Shown here: piece after piece, positions 1 through 11,873 of the stretch
How positions within the stretch are numbered: position 1 is the first letter of the stretch
Layout: every line of letters starts with the position of its first letter
Source: Artocarpus heterophyllus
Lineage: Eukaryota; Streptophyta; Magnoliopsida; Rosales; Moraceae
Reading direction: 5' to 3'
NCBI GenBank assembly: GCA_025403435.1
Contig: CM046333.1
Location: forward strand, 16,083,770 to 16,147,769
Length of the DNA: 64,000 bases
The notes under the pieces: model-generated
What the model saw: only the letters and a program-made list of their open reading frames with translations
The model's database searches: none
Told to the model about the DNA's origin: nothing
Translations under genes and position numbers: made by a program

Positions 1-575
1 GGAAGATTTAAGAAGCAAATCAAACGCAGCGTTTCAGTAGCAAGGGAGTGCGGATGAAGTGACACGTGGATTGGATCAATAGCTATTATCAATTAGCTGG
101 GTTTAACCCTAGGTATAAAATGTTGTAATCTGAGTGTGTGACTTATCTTCTTCTTCTTTAGTTCTTGTAATCCCTGTGTGCTCGAGAGAGCGAGAAGCTA
201 AAATCTGAGAAAGAGAGAGAACAGAGCTGCAGAGAGAGAAAGTCTCTATGAGGGTGTTTCTGTTCCAAGAAATATGGGTAAAATTAGGGTTTTCTATCTA
301 CTGGGCATTTTCTTGAGGGAAAACACTAGAATCTTTCTGGTGAGTGTTTAGGGTTTTGGCAGGTTTGGTTCGAGTGATCTCTTTGTGACTTATGAGGGTG
401 TAAAAGTACTTCTGATAGTGGATTGAGTAATTTTGTGGGATAGCTCAACAAAGACATAAGACAATTTGTCCGAACCATGGTAAAGTATTGTGTGATTTGT
501 TTTCGCTTTTGTTCTTGAATTTTTATTGTGTGTCGAGTGTTGTGTGATTTTAATGAGACTGTTACAACAACTACA
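1..575 (+). mobile_element. Copia-type LTR fragment at the left edge
   Basis: This looks like the 3' part of a long terminal repeat read on the plus strand. A TATA-like box (gtataaaatg, about 111-120) is followed by a pyrimidine-rich stretch, then a purine-rich GAGA-type segment (about 182-245), then T-rich sequence in the style of plant Copia U5 regions (about 480-560). No protein is encoded. The left end is cut by the window and I see no clear right end or primer-binding site, so the boundary near 575 is approximate. It could belong to the same old element as the gag fragment at 2040-2308, which has the same orientation. The call rests on composition and layout rather than a matching second LTR. 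Confidence 0.4.
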
Positions 576-2039
576 TTTTTTCCCCACAAAATTTGAATTG
601 CTAATATAGTGTTTTGAAATATAAATTTTTGGTACAAACTAGTTTATAATTACAAATGTCTGCTAAATTTCACGATCATAAAAACTATAAAGAGTACAAT
701 ATCACCTGATAAACATGTGACACGTTTTGAAAAATAATGGACCAGTTGTGATATGAGGAATAAATTGATACAATTTTGTAAACAATATTTTGTTTTTACC
801 GGACAACATTGGCTAACTAATAACTTTTCTTTTTCCTCTGAAATTTGTCTGACGATCTTGACGTGAGATCAAGCTCATTGATTTGTCTCTTGTTTGCATG
901 ACGCAGATTATCAACCTACACGCGCTTAAAATATTAAAAAATTGACGTTTCATTGGTAGAAATATCAAAGCTGTATCTTCTGATAAAGTTTGTAGTCAAA
1001 TTAATTTGTGCTATTTTAAATTGAAGGTGCCAAAGTAACTAGACAATCTCTTTTTTTAATTATCAACTTTGTTTCTACAAAATACAAACGTACTTGATTC
1101 TTGCCAACTATCATTTTTCTCCACAAGACTAAACAGGCAAAGCGATGTTGAAAAAAAAAAAAAAAAACTTGTTTTGGCGCCCAATCTTCAAGCCTAGATC
1201 AGCCCATTTCAATTTCAAGTTGATACAAGTTTCTAAAAGCTTGTTCAGATACATGATTCTTCCTCATGCGATGGAGGAGCAGGTAGACTACGTGTATGGC
1301 AGCTTTGTGTGGTTTTCATGGATGATATGTGTAGAGAATTAGGTAGGTTTTTGTGGTTTTGGCAGGTGTATTAGGATATGTGTGTGGTTGTAGTCTTAAG
1401 AAGTTTGTTTCTTCGAGTGCACTTTGTGTAGAGGAGGATGGCTAAGAACTAGTACAAATAGCCCCTCATTTTGATTTGTGAACCATTGGCAATGAATACA
1501 AGTACAAGAAGCAAAGAAGCTTCCAAGAGAGTGATTAACAAAGCAAAGCTTTGTATCATGAGTCAGAAGTTGCTAAGAATAAGAGTGAAATTTAGAAGTT
1601 GTATTTGAGTGTGAAGAGTTAAGTTGAGAGATTTCTCTGGTAATAAAATTTGAGTAATTAATAAAGTTTGTTTTTGAGTGACAAATTTTCGACAAAGTGG
1701 TATCACAATAGTGAGAAAATTTGTGCAAAATTTAATGGTAACATGAAGAGCACAATGAGACAAGCATTTAACCATAAAAATTAGCTATATCGGAGTTCCA
1801 ACCCACCCACACAAGCTACCATAATTTTCAGCCTAGTCACAAACTAACATGTCATTTTTCTCGGTAAAATAAAAGTCATTTCTCAAAAAATGACATGTAG
1901 TTTTTCAACTTAGGACGTTGACCATGTTGTTGACCAGTGTTGATCATTACCGAAATTCTAGAATTTTGATCCAGGTGCCCCCTATGGTTTTTCAATATGC
2001 CAAATCCGTCAATGTAGTCGAAATTGCCAAAATCTTACT
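576..2039. other. Spacer without recognised gene
   Basis: This is AT-rich sequence with short open frames only (for example 1145-1342, whose apparent protein starts inside a poly-A run). No domain, splice pattern or repeat was recognised. It may be decayed leader or internal sequence of the Copia relic that flanks it on both sides. Confidence 0.4.
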
Positions 2040-2308
2040 TTATTTAGAGTTATGGCTATCGGTGGTATGACGTCCTTTCAAGTTCTACCATTCAAGGGCT
2101 CAACAATTGTATTATCAAGATGAAAGCACTCCTTGAAGCACATGATGTTTGGAAGGTTGTAGAGAAAGGCTACGATGAGCTAATAGACGAGTCGACACTA
2201 TCCTCAACACAAAAAGATAACTTAAAAGGACTCAAAAAAGAGAGACAAGATGGCACTAATGCTATAAATGTGCCACAATTAAGAATAAACTATACTCCTT
2301 GCATATGA
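2040..2308 (+). pseudogene. Copia gag N-terminal fragment
   Basis: Reading on the plus strand, the fragment begins with text resembling the usual Copia gag opening. From about 2120 it runs through MKALLEAHDVWKVVEKGYDE and a following segment containing STLSSTQKDNLKGLKK. Family knowledge: this is the N-terminal gag module of many plant Copia polyproteins (DUF4219/UBN2 type), where the 'KMKALLEAQDVWE.VE.GY' core is highly conserved. The start of the module lies in a different frame from the 2120 frame, and the coding match stops at 2308, so no gag-pol follows. It is a broken fragment of an old element, perhaps the one whose LTR lies at the left edge. Confidence 0.7.
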
Positions 2309-2325
2309 ACGTTTAATCCACTTAA

Positions 2326-2810
2326 GGCATGTTTGGTGCACATAATTATGGAAGATTGGATTGGATTAAATCATAATACTTTGTTTGGTTAAAAACTTTA
2401 AAGGATTGGATTAAATAAGAGCTTATCCAGTCCATGTTTGAATCCCCTTGGAAGGGGATTTGTCATTTCCTTGCTTCTAGCATGAGATTAAACATAACCT
2501 TTGTACATTGCAAAAATTTTCAAGAATCTATTTGGAAAAATTTTTAAAAATTTTGGATTCAAATGATAATTTTCAAAAAAAAAGGGGTCAAAATATATTT
2601 TTTACGTGATGAAAATATTTTTAATAATTATATTTTTGGCACTTTAATTTTAAAAAATTACAATTTGACCCAAAATTTGGAAAATTTCTGTGAAGGACCT
2701 ATCTTAATAGCACAACACTAAATATAAGATTGGATTAGCTAAAATTTTATTCTATCAATTCCAATACAATCTAACCCAATACTATCTTATCCAATGCACC
2801 AAATGGGCCC
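2326..2810. mobile_element. Harbinger-like MITE (about 485 bp)
   Basis: The ends are inverted. The left end reads ggcatgtttggtgcac and the right end reads tgcaccaaatgggccc, so a GTTTGGTGCA-type core is shared in opposite orientation. A TTA/TTAA sequence flanks both ends (2322-2325 and 2811-2814). The subterminal regions are also inverted (attggattgga on the left, tccaatacaatc on the right). There is no coding capacity. TTA duplications and GGGCC-GTTTGGT ends are typical of plant PIF/Harbinger MITEs. The exact first base is uncertain by one or two positions. Confidence 0.65.
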
Positions 2811-3819
2811 TTAAATATTAGGTTAGGATAGTTGATATTACAGAGTAATTAATACTCTCAAAATGCATCATGTTTAAGGTCTGATATTCTGTTTATTGAT
2901 GCTTCTATATTCTCCATGTTTTATGATTAGGATAGTTGATTATATGGAGTACTTTATAGTATCGAAATATATCTACATCATGTTTGTAACATATTTTGGT
3001 CCTTAGTCATATCAGTAGCCTTGTCAGAGTCGCGTAAGTAGTCAAAACCCACTGGATGCACAGTGATTCGCAACCCAAAAAGCCCAGTCAGCGAAAAGTC
3101 AGCTGATTCTGTTCATGCGGCAACGTCCCATTCACGAGATAATAGCTGTGTGTTTCGTTTCATCTTTCTTTTGTTTTGTTTTAATTATATGTTTGTTTTT
3201 AATTTTGAAAAATTAAAGTATTTGTTGCATCTATTGTTTTATTTATACGTTTTGTTTCAATTTTGGAAAATTGAAGCACTAATTTATGTTGCAAAGCATG
3301 GTAGATCTCGAAAACAATAATATATACTTGTTAGTATAATTTTGATAAAAAAAAAAAATTTTAGCCTCTTATAAATAAATCTTGACTCCGTCATTGACTC
3401 GACATACGAGGTGATATCATTTCTTACTGAATGGAGGAAGATCTTTCAAATGATCAAAATGAAACTGGTCATGTTTCTTCTTTCCCTTCTTGAAATAACA
3501 AGTTTGTATTCGTTTTTACAGCTTTCACATATATGTAACTACAAATCCAGGAACAGATTTGAAATATTCAGCGATGACGACGGAAGCAGCTGACCTCCTA
3601 GGTTTTAGATAGATGCACAATAAGATGAAATCGTCCCATTTATGGATGGTCCACAATAAGACCCAAAAATAGTCTGTATTATTACAGCTTTTGGAAAAAA
3701 ACAAAAAAACAAAAAAAAGGTGGGCTGGAGCAAAGTCGATTTTGACTTGTACTTAGTTAAAAGTTTTTTTTTTCTTTACTTCCTCGGTCAAAACAAACAT
3801 AATCCAATGGACCCGCATC
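2811..3819. other. AT-rich spacer
   Basis: No gene was recognised. A segment of about 45 bp at 3607-3655 (core atcgtcccatttatggatgg) recurs at about 7825-7875, so this is part of a dispersed repeat. Short open frames here have no recognisable domain. Confidence 0.4.
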
Positions 3820-4402
3820 AATATAGGTCATGATGACTTGCTATATTGATAAAGTTGGTTACTATATCAAGTACCTTTGTGCCGATTAGAGTCAACCTCA
3901 AAGTAATGCAGGCATTACAAGAATTCACCGTATATTAAATGCAAAAGTTTTAGTCAGAGCACTTGTGATTAATGTATAGTTAGTCACAATTTTAATCTTT
4001 TTTTTTTCGTGACTAAAATTTGTAGGCACAAAATTTTTATTCATGGATGTTTTTGTAACTAAAAATTTTGTAACTAAAAGTTTTAGTTATGATAAAAATT
4101 CAATTAAAATTGTGACTAAATGTACATCAATCACATAAATACGTCGTGACTAAATGTTTTATTAAAAATTGTTGGGGCTAAAAGTTTTATTTTTGTAGTG
4201 ATTATAAGGTTATTTTTTTTACTGATATGTTGAAATCCAAATAGTAAATATGAAGATGTTTAGATTGTCGGTTCGAATTGTCAGTTCGAACTATAAACAC
4301 TGTATGAATTTAAATTCTGTAAGAGAAAATATTATATAAAAACTGTTTCAAAGTAGAATTTTTTTGGTTTGAATCAATGAACCAAGCAAGATACATTAAA
4401 AA
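3820..4402. repeat. Direct duplication, copy 1
   Basis: This copy begins with ataggtcatgatgacttgc and includes the blocks tattgataaagttgg, ctcaaagtaatgcagg, a CACTA-like MITE segment (about 3955-4200), and gtcagttcgaactataaac. The same blocks recur in the same order in 4403-5148. Identity by eye is high but not perfect, indicating an old tandem duplication. No coding region was recognised. Confidence 0.7.
3955..4200. mobile_element. CACTA-like MITE copy A
   Basis: This is a run of alternating ttagtcac and gtgactaaa motifs arranged as an imperfect palindrome around a central ttcatggatg. It ends at tttttgtagtg, the inverse of a CACTACAAAAA terminus. It is similar to the copies at about 4690-4955 and 11874-12123. 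It has no coding content. The left terminus is degenerate, so only the right end is well defined. Confidence 0.5.
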
Positions 4403-5148
4403 ATATATAGGTTATGATGACTTGCTATATTGATAGAGCAATCTTATTTAACCCGATAGAGTTATAATTGCATTACTAACAAAACAATAGAACTCAGTTT
4501 AAAAAGTACATTACACTGCATATTAAACCAGAGCCCATAATTTTATGAGTAACGGGGTCACAACTCAATGGGGATGGAAAGGATTTCTTATATTGATAAA
4601 GTTGGTAATTATATCAAGTACTTCTGTGTCAATTAGAGTTAGCCTCAAAGTACTGTAGGGATTACACGTATTCATTATATAAAAAGTTTTTAGTAAAACT
4701 TTTAGTCACAACATTTGTGACTATTGTGCATTTAGTCAGCACTTTAATTAAAGTTTTATTGTGATTAAAACTTTTAGCCTAAAAGTTTTTAGTCATGGAT
4801 GTTTTTGTAATAAAAACTTTATAGCTAAAAGTTTTAGTCACAACAAAAATTCAATTAAAATTATGACTAAATGCACAACAATCACACAAAAATATCGTGA
4901 CTAAACATTTTACTAAAAATTGTTGTGACTAAAATTTTGATTTTTTGTAGTGATTGTAAGGTTATTTTTTTACTGATATGTTCAAACCCAAATGGTAAAG
5001 ATGAAGATATTTAGATTGTCGGTTTGAATTGTCAGTTCGAACTATAAACACTGTATCAATTTAAATTTTATAAGAAAAAATATTGTATCAAAACCGTATC
5101 AAAGTAAAATTTTTCTGGTTTGAATCAGTGAACCAAACAGAATACATA
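4403..5148. repeat. Direct duplication, copy 2
   Basis: This repeats the order of blocks in 3820-4402, starting with ataggttatgatgacttgc. It carries about 150 bp of additional sequence (about 4432-4580) before the shared tattgataaagttgg block resumes. Both copies end in a segment beginning gattgtaagg/gattataagg and finishing near gaaccaa. The second copy is followed at once by a TA dinucleotide run. Confidence 0.65.
4690..4955. mobile_element. CACTA-like MITE copy B
   Basis: This is the counterpart of copy A inside the second duplicate. It has palindromic ttttagtcac/gtgactaaaa units around gtcatggatg and ends at ttttttgtagtg. It was probably copied with the host duplication rather than inserted independently. 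Confidence 0.5.
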
Positions 5149-5173
5149 ATATATATATATATATATATATATA
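5147..5173. repeat. TA dinucleotide microsatellite
   Basis: An uninterrupted run of alternating t and a follows duplicate copy 2. A shorter TA run occurs at about 6088-6106. Confidence 0.9.
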
Positions 5174-6600
5174 AGGTTTTTATAATTTTTGTACGCCATA
5201 GTTGAAAACATAATACTGGTGCCCTTGTGCTTTGAAAAATATGAAAAATTCATTTTGCTACCTTGAGTCCATATTTTGCATGAAATTTTCAACTTATCCT
5301 TTTGTTAATGTATCCTAAATTATTTTGTGACTAATGAATAAGTTCACATATATGCTTTTCTTTCATGAGTTTTGTTTAATATTTTGTTTTGATATTCTAT
5401 TATAATTTTACAAAATTAATTTGAGATTCATTAATAAAAATGTAAAAAAAAAAAAAAGAAATTCCCTGTTAAAAAATATAAACTCAAGGTACCGAAATAA
5501 TATTTTTGAAAACTATAAGGTAACATACCAATATAATGTTTCTCCAAAAACATGACACGAAGATGATATGGTATCTCATATATTTACACACACGTATATC
5601 GGTGTTCAATGCTGGAATTCCATAGTCCAAAAGGTGTGCAGATCCATTATTGTCCTAGGAAAAAAATATTTCCAGCAAAAATGGGCAGAAAGAGAAGGAG
5701 ACATTTATCATAGGGAAAAAGAATATTATAGTGTAAAAGGACCTTATGAAATAATATAGTCAACGCAAGTCTAGGGAGTTAATTGTCAATGCATAGGAAG
5801 TGTCAAAATGATACAAGAAGCTACCAAGTATTCTTTTATATGGTGCATAATAATTCTTACAGCTGAAAGAAATTAATAGACCAACAGTTGGGGATTAAAT
5901 AATTAGGTGTACGGAATGGTAGCTGATGGAGTTATTCTCAAATAGACTGTCCACTTTCTATACCTTTTGTTTTTTTACGGTAATGTTTCTAGGATATCCA
6001 ACATATGGTCCCATATGATCAGCGAGGAAGATCTTGCTCAGAAGAGTGTGAAATAATATAGCCAATATTCTTAACCGAGGCTCACTATATATATATATAT
6101 ATATTGCAATGCTATTTACTGACGTGGCAATCACCAATTGGAAGAAAACAAAATGGAACCAGGACTTAAGTAGTCCAAGGAGAGGAAAATCAGAGTCCCG
6201 AGTACCATGGACAGAGAGCATTCACGTTGCTGATCTGCAAAAGGGAATGGACATTTGAAGATTCTGTATTTTGTATATATAATATGGCTTAAGTATTGGG
6301 TTTCTTTGAAACATTAAAAGTACGTCTTCTACTCGTCAAATAATTATACGAGTATACTACTCCATGGAGGGCTCATCTGTTCTGTAGTGATAAAAGCCTT
6401 CAACTGTGTTATAGACTCTAGTGTTCATCCGTGGAAGTTGTTTGAGAAAGTAAGTTGTTGATGTGTCACTTAGAATGGCTATTGTCTCTCTAGTTTACAA
6501 TTACTACTTCCACAATATATAATTTAGTAATTGCATAATTGTCTAAATTTACCCTTCTATTTGGTTAACCTGAAAAGTTTAATGGATTTTTTGTATTCAG
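5174..6600. other. Spacer upstream of the EHD relic
   Basis: No gene was recognised. Two open frames (5568-5759 plus, 5958-6221 minus) translate to sequence without domains, and the minus one depends on the TA repeat. I could not find the N-terminal G-domain exons expected upstream of the EHD fragments. Confidence 0.4.
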
Positions 6601-7340
6601 TTTGGAACTGATGAAAGAACTAGCATTCCCGGGAACATTATAGCGCCTGTTACAGGTTGATCACATGATTTATAGTGGCTTCGACAACTTTATTCCCTCT
6701 GATATTTATTCATTTTCATTATTCTTCTTCGTTCTAATCTTTTTTTTTTTTTTTCATACTTGAAATTGCTTGATGAAATTTCATTTGTGGATACTCCCGG
6801 CCGGTGTCTAATCTGGAATAAAAAAAAAGGAACACAAAGAAGCTATGATTTCACTGGGGTAATTTCTTGGTTCTAAACAATGCAGACCAAGTTGATACCC
6901 AACTGGTAAAGGAGCACCTAGCCTATTGTATAGTCCTTTACAAATTTACCTTTGACTTTTGTTGATAAATTTCTCTTTCTGAATACACCAGAGGTTGTGC
7001 GTGTTTATATTGGGTAGGCACTTTTTCTTCAACTAATAGTGTTAATTGTAACTTCAATCCTATATTCTAAAGCTTAGAACTGAGACCCGAATACCCTTTC
7101 TTCTTCTCTTTGTAGTTCATTCATTGGAAAACCAATTAATCAACGAAGCAGCTCTTGCCCTATGGGTCAGGTTCTCTCTGAGAAAGAACAAGACGATCTC
7201 CTTGCTGACTTGGTCGATATTCCTAAGAAGGCTTGCGATCGTCGGGTATGATCATATTCCTCCATTAAGCTTTGTTACTTTGTGTCAATGCCAAACCGAT
7301 CAACTAATGATTGCATCTTGCAGATCAATTTGATGAGTGT
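6601..7340 (+). pseudogene. EHD-type (EH-domain ATPase) pseudogene
   Basis: Plus-strand fragments match, in order, the dynamin-like ATPase domain of plant EHD proteins, which remodel membranes in endocytic recycling. FGTDERTSIPGN is at 6601. FVDTPG with TQRSYDFTGVISWF follows at about 6784-6873, then a stop. ADQVDTQ, the guanine-specificity NKAD region with its start lost, is at about 6882. PEVVRVYIG is at about 6988-7013, before a gtaggc donor. After an acceptor at 7114-7115 comes EKEQDDLLADLVDIPKKACD, up to Arg-Arg at 7245 with a gtatg donor. An acceptor near 7323 is followed by an Ile-Asn start of the next exon. Parts between the fragments are missing, frames shift and a stop interrupts, and the G1 motif and EH domain are absent. 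It is therefore a decayed, partial copy. Retained splice sites argue for a DNA-level duplicate rather than a processed copy. Confidence 0.75.
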
Positions 7341-7824
7341 ATATATATATATATAATTTTCATAAATAATGGAGGGGCATAAATAAAAGCATTTTAGAAA
7401 ATTACCTACTCCACACAATGTGACCGGGGCGTTAGCTTTCTCTGCCACAGTTAATTATCTTTGTTTTGGTCCTATTCAAGTGAAAATAACAAATTTCCCT
7501 TAAAAAGCAAATAATTATAAGTGAACTGCCATGAATCCTTATATTTTGCCTTTAAAAAATACTCTTCACTCTCGTAAAGTTAAAATCTTTCTATCAATAA
7601 TTTTATTAGTTGCAGGATACATGGGTTAAACAGGATTGTTTTTTACCTTTTCAACCGCGCAAGCATGACGAAGAATAGATTGTAACCGGGTATTGAAAAT
7701 TACATATATAAATAAAATGTTTGGAGGTATTGAAAGAAGAGATAGATTAACTTTCGTTATTGCTCATTTCCCTACTTTTGGCGGACATTTTGTGCATACT
7801 CTTCTGAAGCAATTAATGGTGGCA

Positions 7825-7880
7825 AAAGATAGATGAGAAATAAGATGACATCGTCCCATTTATGGATGGTCCACACGTTA
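7825..7880. repeat. Dispersed short repeat, second copy
   Basis: The segment with core atcgtcccatttatggatgg matches about 3607-3655. Its origin is unknown and it is probably a small transposon remnant. Confidence 0.6.
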
Positions 7881-7939
7881 TACAGTGTTCATTTTATTCT
7901 CTTCTTTGGGTAGTAACACTTTTCTTTCTAGGCCCTCAT

Positions 7940-8430
7940 AGATTCCTAAACCAGCTACGACCTCCATGAGACCACCCTCTTTCAGAAGGAGAAGGCGGAT
8001 AGCAAGCGAACGAGGAGACGAGGTCAGATAAGTACCTGATAGAGAAGAACAAGGCCAAGGAGATCGACAAGACCTAGGCTCTCAAGGAGGCGTTGAAGAC
8101 GAAGAAGGAAGAGTTTCTGAGGAAGCTGGCTGAAGCCCAAGCCGAGCCATAGAACATTTTGAGGCATCTGCCAAGATGACAATGATCGGAGACAGCTTCG
8201 TTGATGAAGGTATTGAGTCGGTCATTACTACCTTTAAAAAAAAATTCCCTGAGATTGATCTGACTTTCCTTGAAGTTCCGGAGGAGGGGGCGCCTAAGGA
8301 GACCACCGAGGATACTGTTTCTACAGATGGAACCATTGCTCCTACTGCTGCTGGGACCGATGCAAGTGCCACCCGAGGTATTGGGGAGGAGCAGCTAAAA
8401 TGGTTTTTGATATACACCGAGGTCATATAG
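7940..8430 (+). pseudogene. Transposon-derived coiled-coil fragment
   Basis: One plus-strand region reads as a lysine- and glutamate-rich helix with several in-frame stops (about 8010-8150). An open frame at 8176-8430 follows, containing GDSFVDEGIESVITTFKK and then a Thr/Ala-rich tail. From family knowledge, coiled-coil proteins of this style accompany Ty3/gypsy-type gag-like ORFs in plant genomes, where a helical segment precedes a short acidic end. No zinc knuckle, protease or polymerase follows. GC content is clearly higher than in the flanks, consistent with inserted transposon sequence. I cannot assign a precise family. Confidence 0.35.
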
Positions 8431-8499
8431 GCCGAGATACGCCTTCGCCTTCCAAGGCCCTATAACCGGCCTTGACCCAACTTGTTCACCGACAATACT

Positions 8500-8522
8500 A
8501 TGTGTGTGTGTGTGTATATATA
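8500..8522. repeat. TG/TA microsatellite
   Basis: A short run of tg repeats passes into ta repeats. No gene is attached to it. Confidence 0.8.
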
Positions 8523-8959
8523 AACATGTCCGTCAGCCAACTTTTGAAGTTTTTATAAGTTTTTATATTTCATTTGTCTAGAACCATCCAGATCAAAAAG
8601 AACGGACTAGATTAGGACAGGGGTATTGATGGGATAGTAAACCTGTGCCAGCGGTAAAAACACGTTTGCTATTGCGGGTTAAATTTTCTCCCTTTTCTTT
8701 TAAACAGACCTATGTTTTCTTCTTTACCAGTCGTCTGCTTCTCTCTCCACATTTGATTATCAATAGAATCACAAGCTACAAATGGGCGGAGGAGGACTCC
8801 CATGATGTTGAGATACATATCTCTAGTTCTCAAAATCTGCCGCAACCAGTCCCGCAGATATTAACTCCCAACCTCTTAATCCATATATCTCAAGACCAGT
8901 TCAAATAATATGCTATGATTGCAAAAGATATCAACCCTCAACCTCCTCGCTCTCTTTGC

Positions 8960-9480
8960 CACCGTTGTTGTTTGGCAAAAAGATTTAAATTATATTGACT
9001 TATATTATTTTAATTTAAGTTATATGATTTAAATTGATATTTTAAATTATTATCGAAATTAATATTTAAATATATATTTAAAATATTAATGTGTATAAAT
9101 AAAAAAATTAAAATTTATATTTAAATAAATAGTTAAAAAAATTTGTTTTCTTAACAAAATTTACAAAATTTTTAATGTTCATGATCTTAAAAATATACAA
9201 TATAAATTTTAATTTATTTATTTTTATTAAAAACACAACGAAAAAAAATTATTTTAATTAAATATCAAATAAAAAAAATTATTTTACTAAAATATAAAAA
9301 AATTTTAACTTATACTATAACAAATATGTACAAGTCTAAAAAGGCCAAAAAAAAACTAAAACTTTAAAAACTTAAATTTAAGTTCATTTGCTTTGAGTTT
9401 TTAAAAAAATAAATATATATTTAAAAAAGTTAGAATCTAAAAAATTATTTGAATAAGTAAAACAAACCACCCAATAATAT
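8960..9480. mobile_element. AT-rich MITE-like segment
   Basis: The segment is extremely AT-rich. The left margin (gttgtttggcaaaaag) and right margin (acttattcaaat on the opposite strand, beside gggtggtttg) are loosely inverted, as in MITEs with GTTTGG ends. The interior is runs of ttaaatt and aaaatt. I could not define a target duplication. Confidence 0.3.
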
Positions 9481-10910
9481 ACGCAAAGTTATGTTCTTTT
9501 CTTTTCTTTTCCTTCCTTTCTGTTGAATCACAATACTCTGCTATAATAACTACAATCTATTCTCTTGAGGAGAAGGTTTACTCCTCGTTTTGATTGTCGA
9601 GGAACAACTAATTATCCGAGTATTTTTAGAAAAGAAAAAAATATTTAACTATTTGCATTTACAGAGGAGAGAGTGAAATCTCATAGACGGAGACGGAGGC
9701 GAGAATCTAAAAAGCAAAAAAAAAATCAAATTGAAATTAACTATTTAACTCGACTGAAAAAAAAAAAGAAGAAACAAGTCTTTATTTTCTTCATCTCTTC
9801 TCTGATCGAATCTCATCAGAAAAGATAAAGAGATCTAGAGATGAAAATGTAATCATATTTTTTCTGCAAAATTTTGTTGCAAAAGAACAACAGATGCTTT
9901 GGTAGTGGGAAAACAAGAGACGCAATTGCAGAAGAGAGAGAGAACATTATAGAGAGAGAAAGGAAATAAGAGATGAAAGAGCTGGTTGGAATGATCTTTT
10001 TGCGTGGGATGGGATTGGGAAGGTAGTAATAGGTCCCAACAAGGCTTGTGCAAAGGCGGCGTTGGCATTGTATGGGGGCGGCACTCCGGCGAGGGGGGTG
10101 GAGCAATGAGGAGAGAATAACGGGGTAGTTTTGTTTCCAACGTTGTAACACGTCAGCCACAAATCATGTTACTTTCAAGCCACGAAATGTTACGATGTTG
10201 TGCTTTACACTCGAAATCTGATGAGATAGTTTATTTCTAAAATAATAAAGTTTAGGTAAAATGACCATTATGCACTTACAACTTCCAGCCAGTCACCAGT
10301 ATACTCTAGCTATAGTTGCAAACGAACTCGCCTTAACCGGTTGCACCGACTGACATAGTCACGTCAATCACTGAAAAAGACTACACATAGTCCCATCAAT
10401 CCCTAAGTAACACGACAAGACAAGTGTATGATGTATGACAACTGTTGACGTACTCTGGCAAGGCATATATAAACATATGTTTGGGGAATATATATACACA
10501 TACGCTGGAATTTTCGTAAATGAAAAAATTTCATTTTTAAATATCATGTGTTTCATATTTATTTGTTTATTTGTGATACAATATAATATAAATAATAATA
10601 TAATATAAATTTTTTTAAATAAAACATAAATAAACATAATTTCTAAAAATCCCTGTTACATGTTATTTTCTCTATGTGTTATCATCACATACGCAGCCAA
10701 AGGCCCAATTGGTGAAGGGCGCAACAAATTATAAAGAGATTTATCAGGAACGTAAATGCAATGTTGTGAAGCAATATTAGCTCCTGAAATCAAGGGACAC
10801 CTTATCCTAGGACATATATTTTTGGCCTACCAATAGGCACTCTTGTTTTAATTTTGGGATTGATTTTATAACTATATTTACTATTAGAAGTAATTTTATG
10901 TCACACGTAG
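9481..10910. other. Spacer with no supported gene
   Basis: Three overlapping minus-strand open frames at 9816-10162 share the same DNA. None has a domain, and their apparent starts are not consistent. The plus strand of 9960-10130 is G-rich and purine-rich. I found nothing to support a gene. Confidence 0.4.
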
Positions 10911-11054
10911 TAAGTTTTAAAGTATAGTATACAACGTAAAATTGCTCCTAATCGTAAGTCAAACTGTTAAAAAATTAATTTATAAGTTTTAAAGTATAGT
11001 ATACAACGTAAAATTACTTTTAATCGTAAGTCAAACTGTTAAAAAATTAATTTA
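10911..11054. repeat. Tandem duplication, 72-bp unit, two copies
   Basis: Unit 1 (10911-10982) and unit 2 (10983-11054) both begin taagttttaaagtatagtat and end in ttaaaaaattaattta. They differ at only a few positions (for example gctcctaatcg versus acttttaatcg). Confidence 0.85.
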
Positions 11055-11873
11055 AAAATTAACATAACAATATCTACCGATAAAAGAAATTAATTGTACT
11101 GCCGAAAGAGCTCTCATTAAGTAATTTACAAACTAACTGCACACAAAAAATAGGCACTGATATTCAATTAATAGTCGCCCTAGTCTTTTTAATTAATAAA
11201 ATAAAATAAAATCATTGTCCCAGTATTAAATTTGAGACTCAATACATTGAAAACAACCCACAAACACTATACGTCTATTTATTTTGTGTATTTTTTAGAC
11301 TTAATAGATTTAAATTTATATTCGAATATTAGAATCATTTATATACGTGTTTGTTTCCCCTAAAGTCCCATACTTTAAATATCAAGAATCCAAGTTTTTA
11401 GAATTCTAACCTTCTTAAACTTTTGATACTGGGATATCTTTGCTACAATAAAAGCTGAAATTCTCTTTCCTATATTTGAGGGAAAAAAACATAACTTCTT
11501 CATTTGATATCCAAATGAAATAATTCTTTTTTTATTATGTTTCTAGTGAAGAGATAAATAAATTAAGATCCATATTGTATATTTTTAAGATCATTAACAT
11601 TAAGATTTTATTAGATTTGTTAATAAATCAAAAACTATTTTCACCATAAATTTTAATTTTATTCTATACTTAGATTAAAACTTAAATGTACATCAAAACG
11701 TCAATTCGGATAACAATTCAAATCACTAACTTAAATCAAATCATTAATTCAAATCTATTTACCAAACGGGCCCTATATCGCAATTGAAAACTACTGTAGT
11801 CTTTTTGAGTCAATGCCAAAGCTTCCACATGTGCATGTAGTTGTACTAAATTTTATGTTGTAATTATTACTAT
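11055..11873. other. AT-rich spacer, possible MITE end near 11775
   Basis: No gene was recognised. The sequence ttaccaaacgggccc at about 11758-11772 looks like the right end of a Harbinger-like MITE (GGGCCCGTTTGGT on the opposite strand), but I could not find its partner end. Confidence 0.3.

Noticed and set aside
326..637. Minus-strand open frames near the left edge as genes
   Set aside because: No domain, they overlap in several frames, and the DNA looks like an LTR on the plus strand.
8082..8426. Minus-strand Ser/Val-rich open frame
   Set aside because: It is antisense to the coiled-coil fragment on the plus strand, which gives the more protein-like reading.
9816..10162. Three overlapping minus-strand frames as a gene
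   Set aside because: Frames share the same DNA, no domain is visible, and no consistent start or splice signals were seen.
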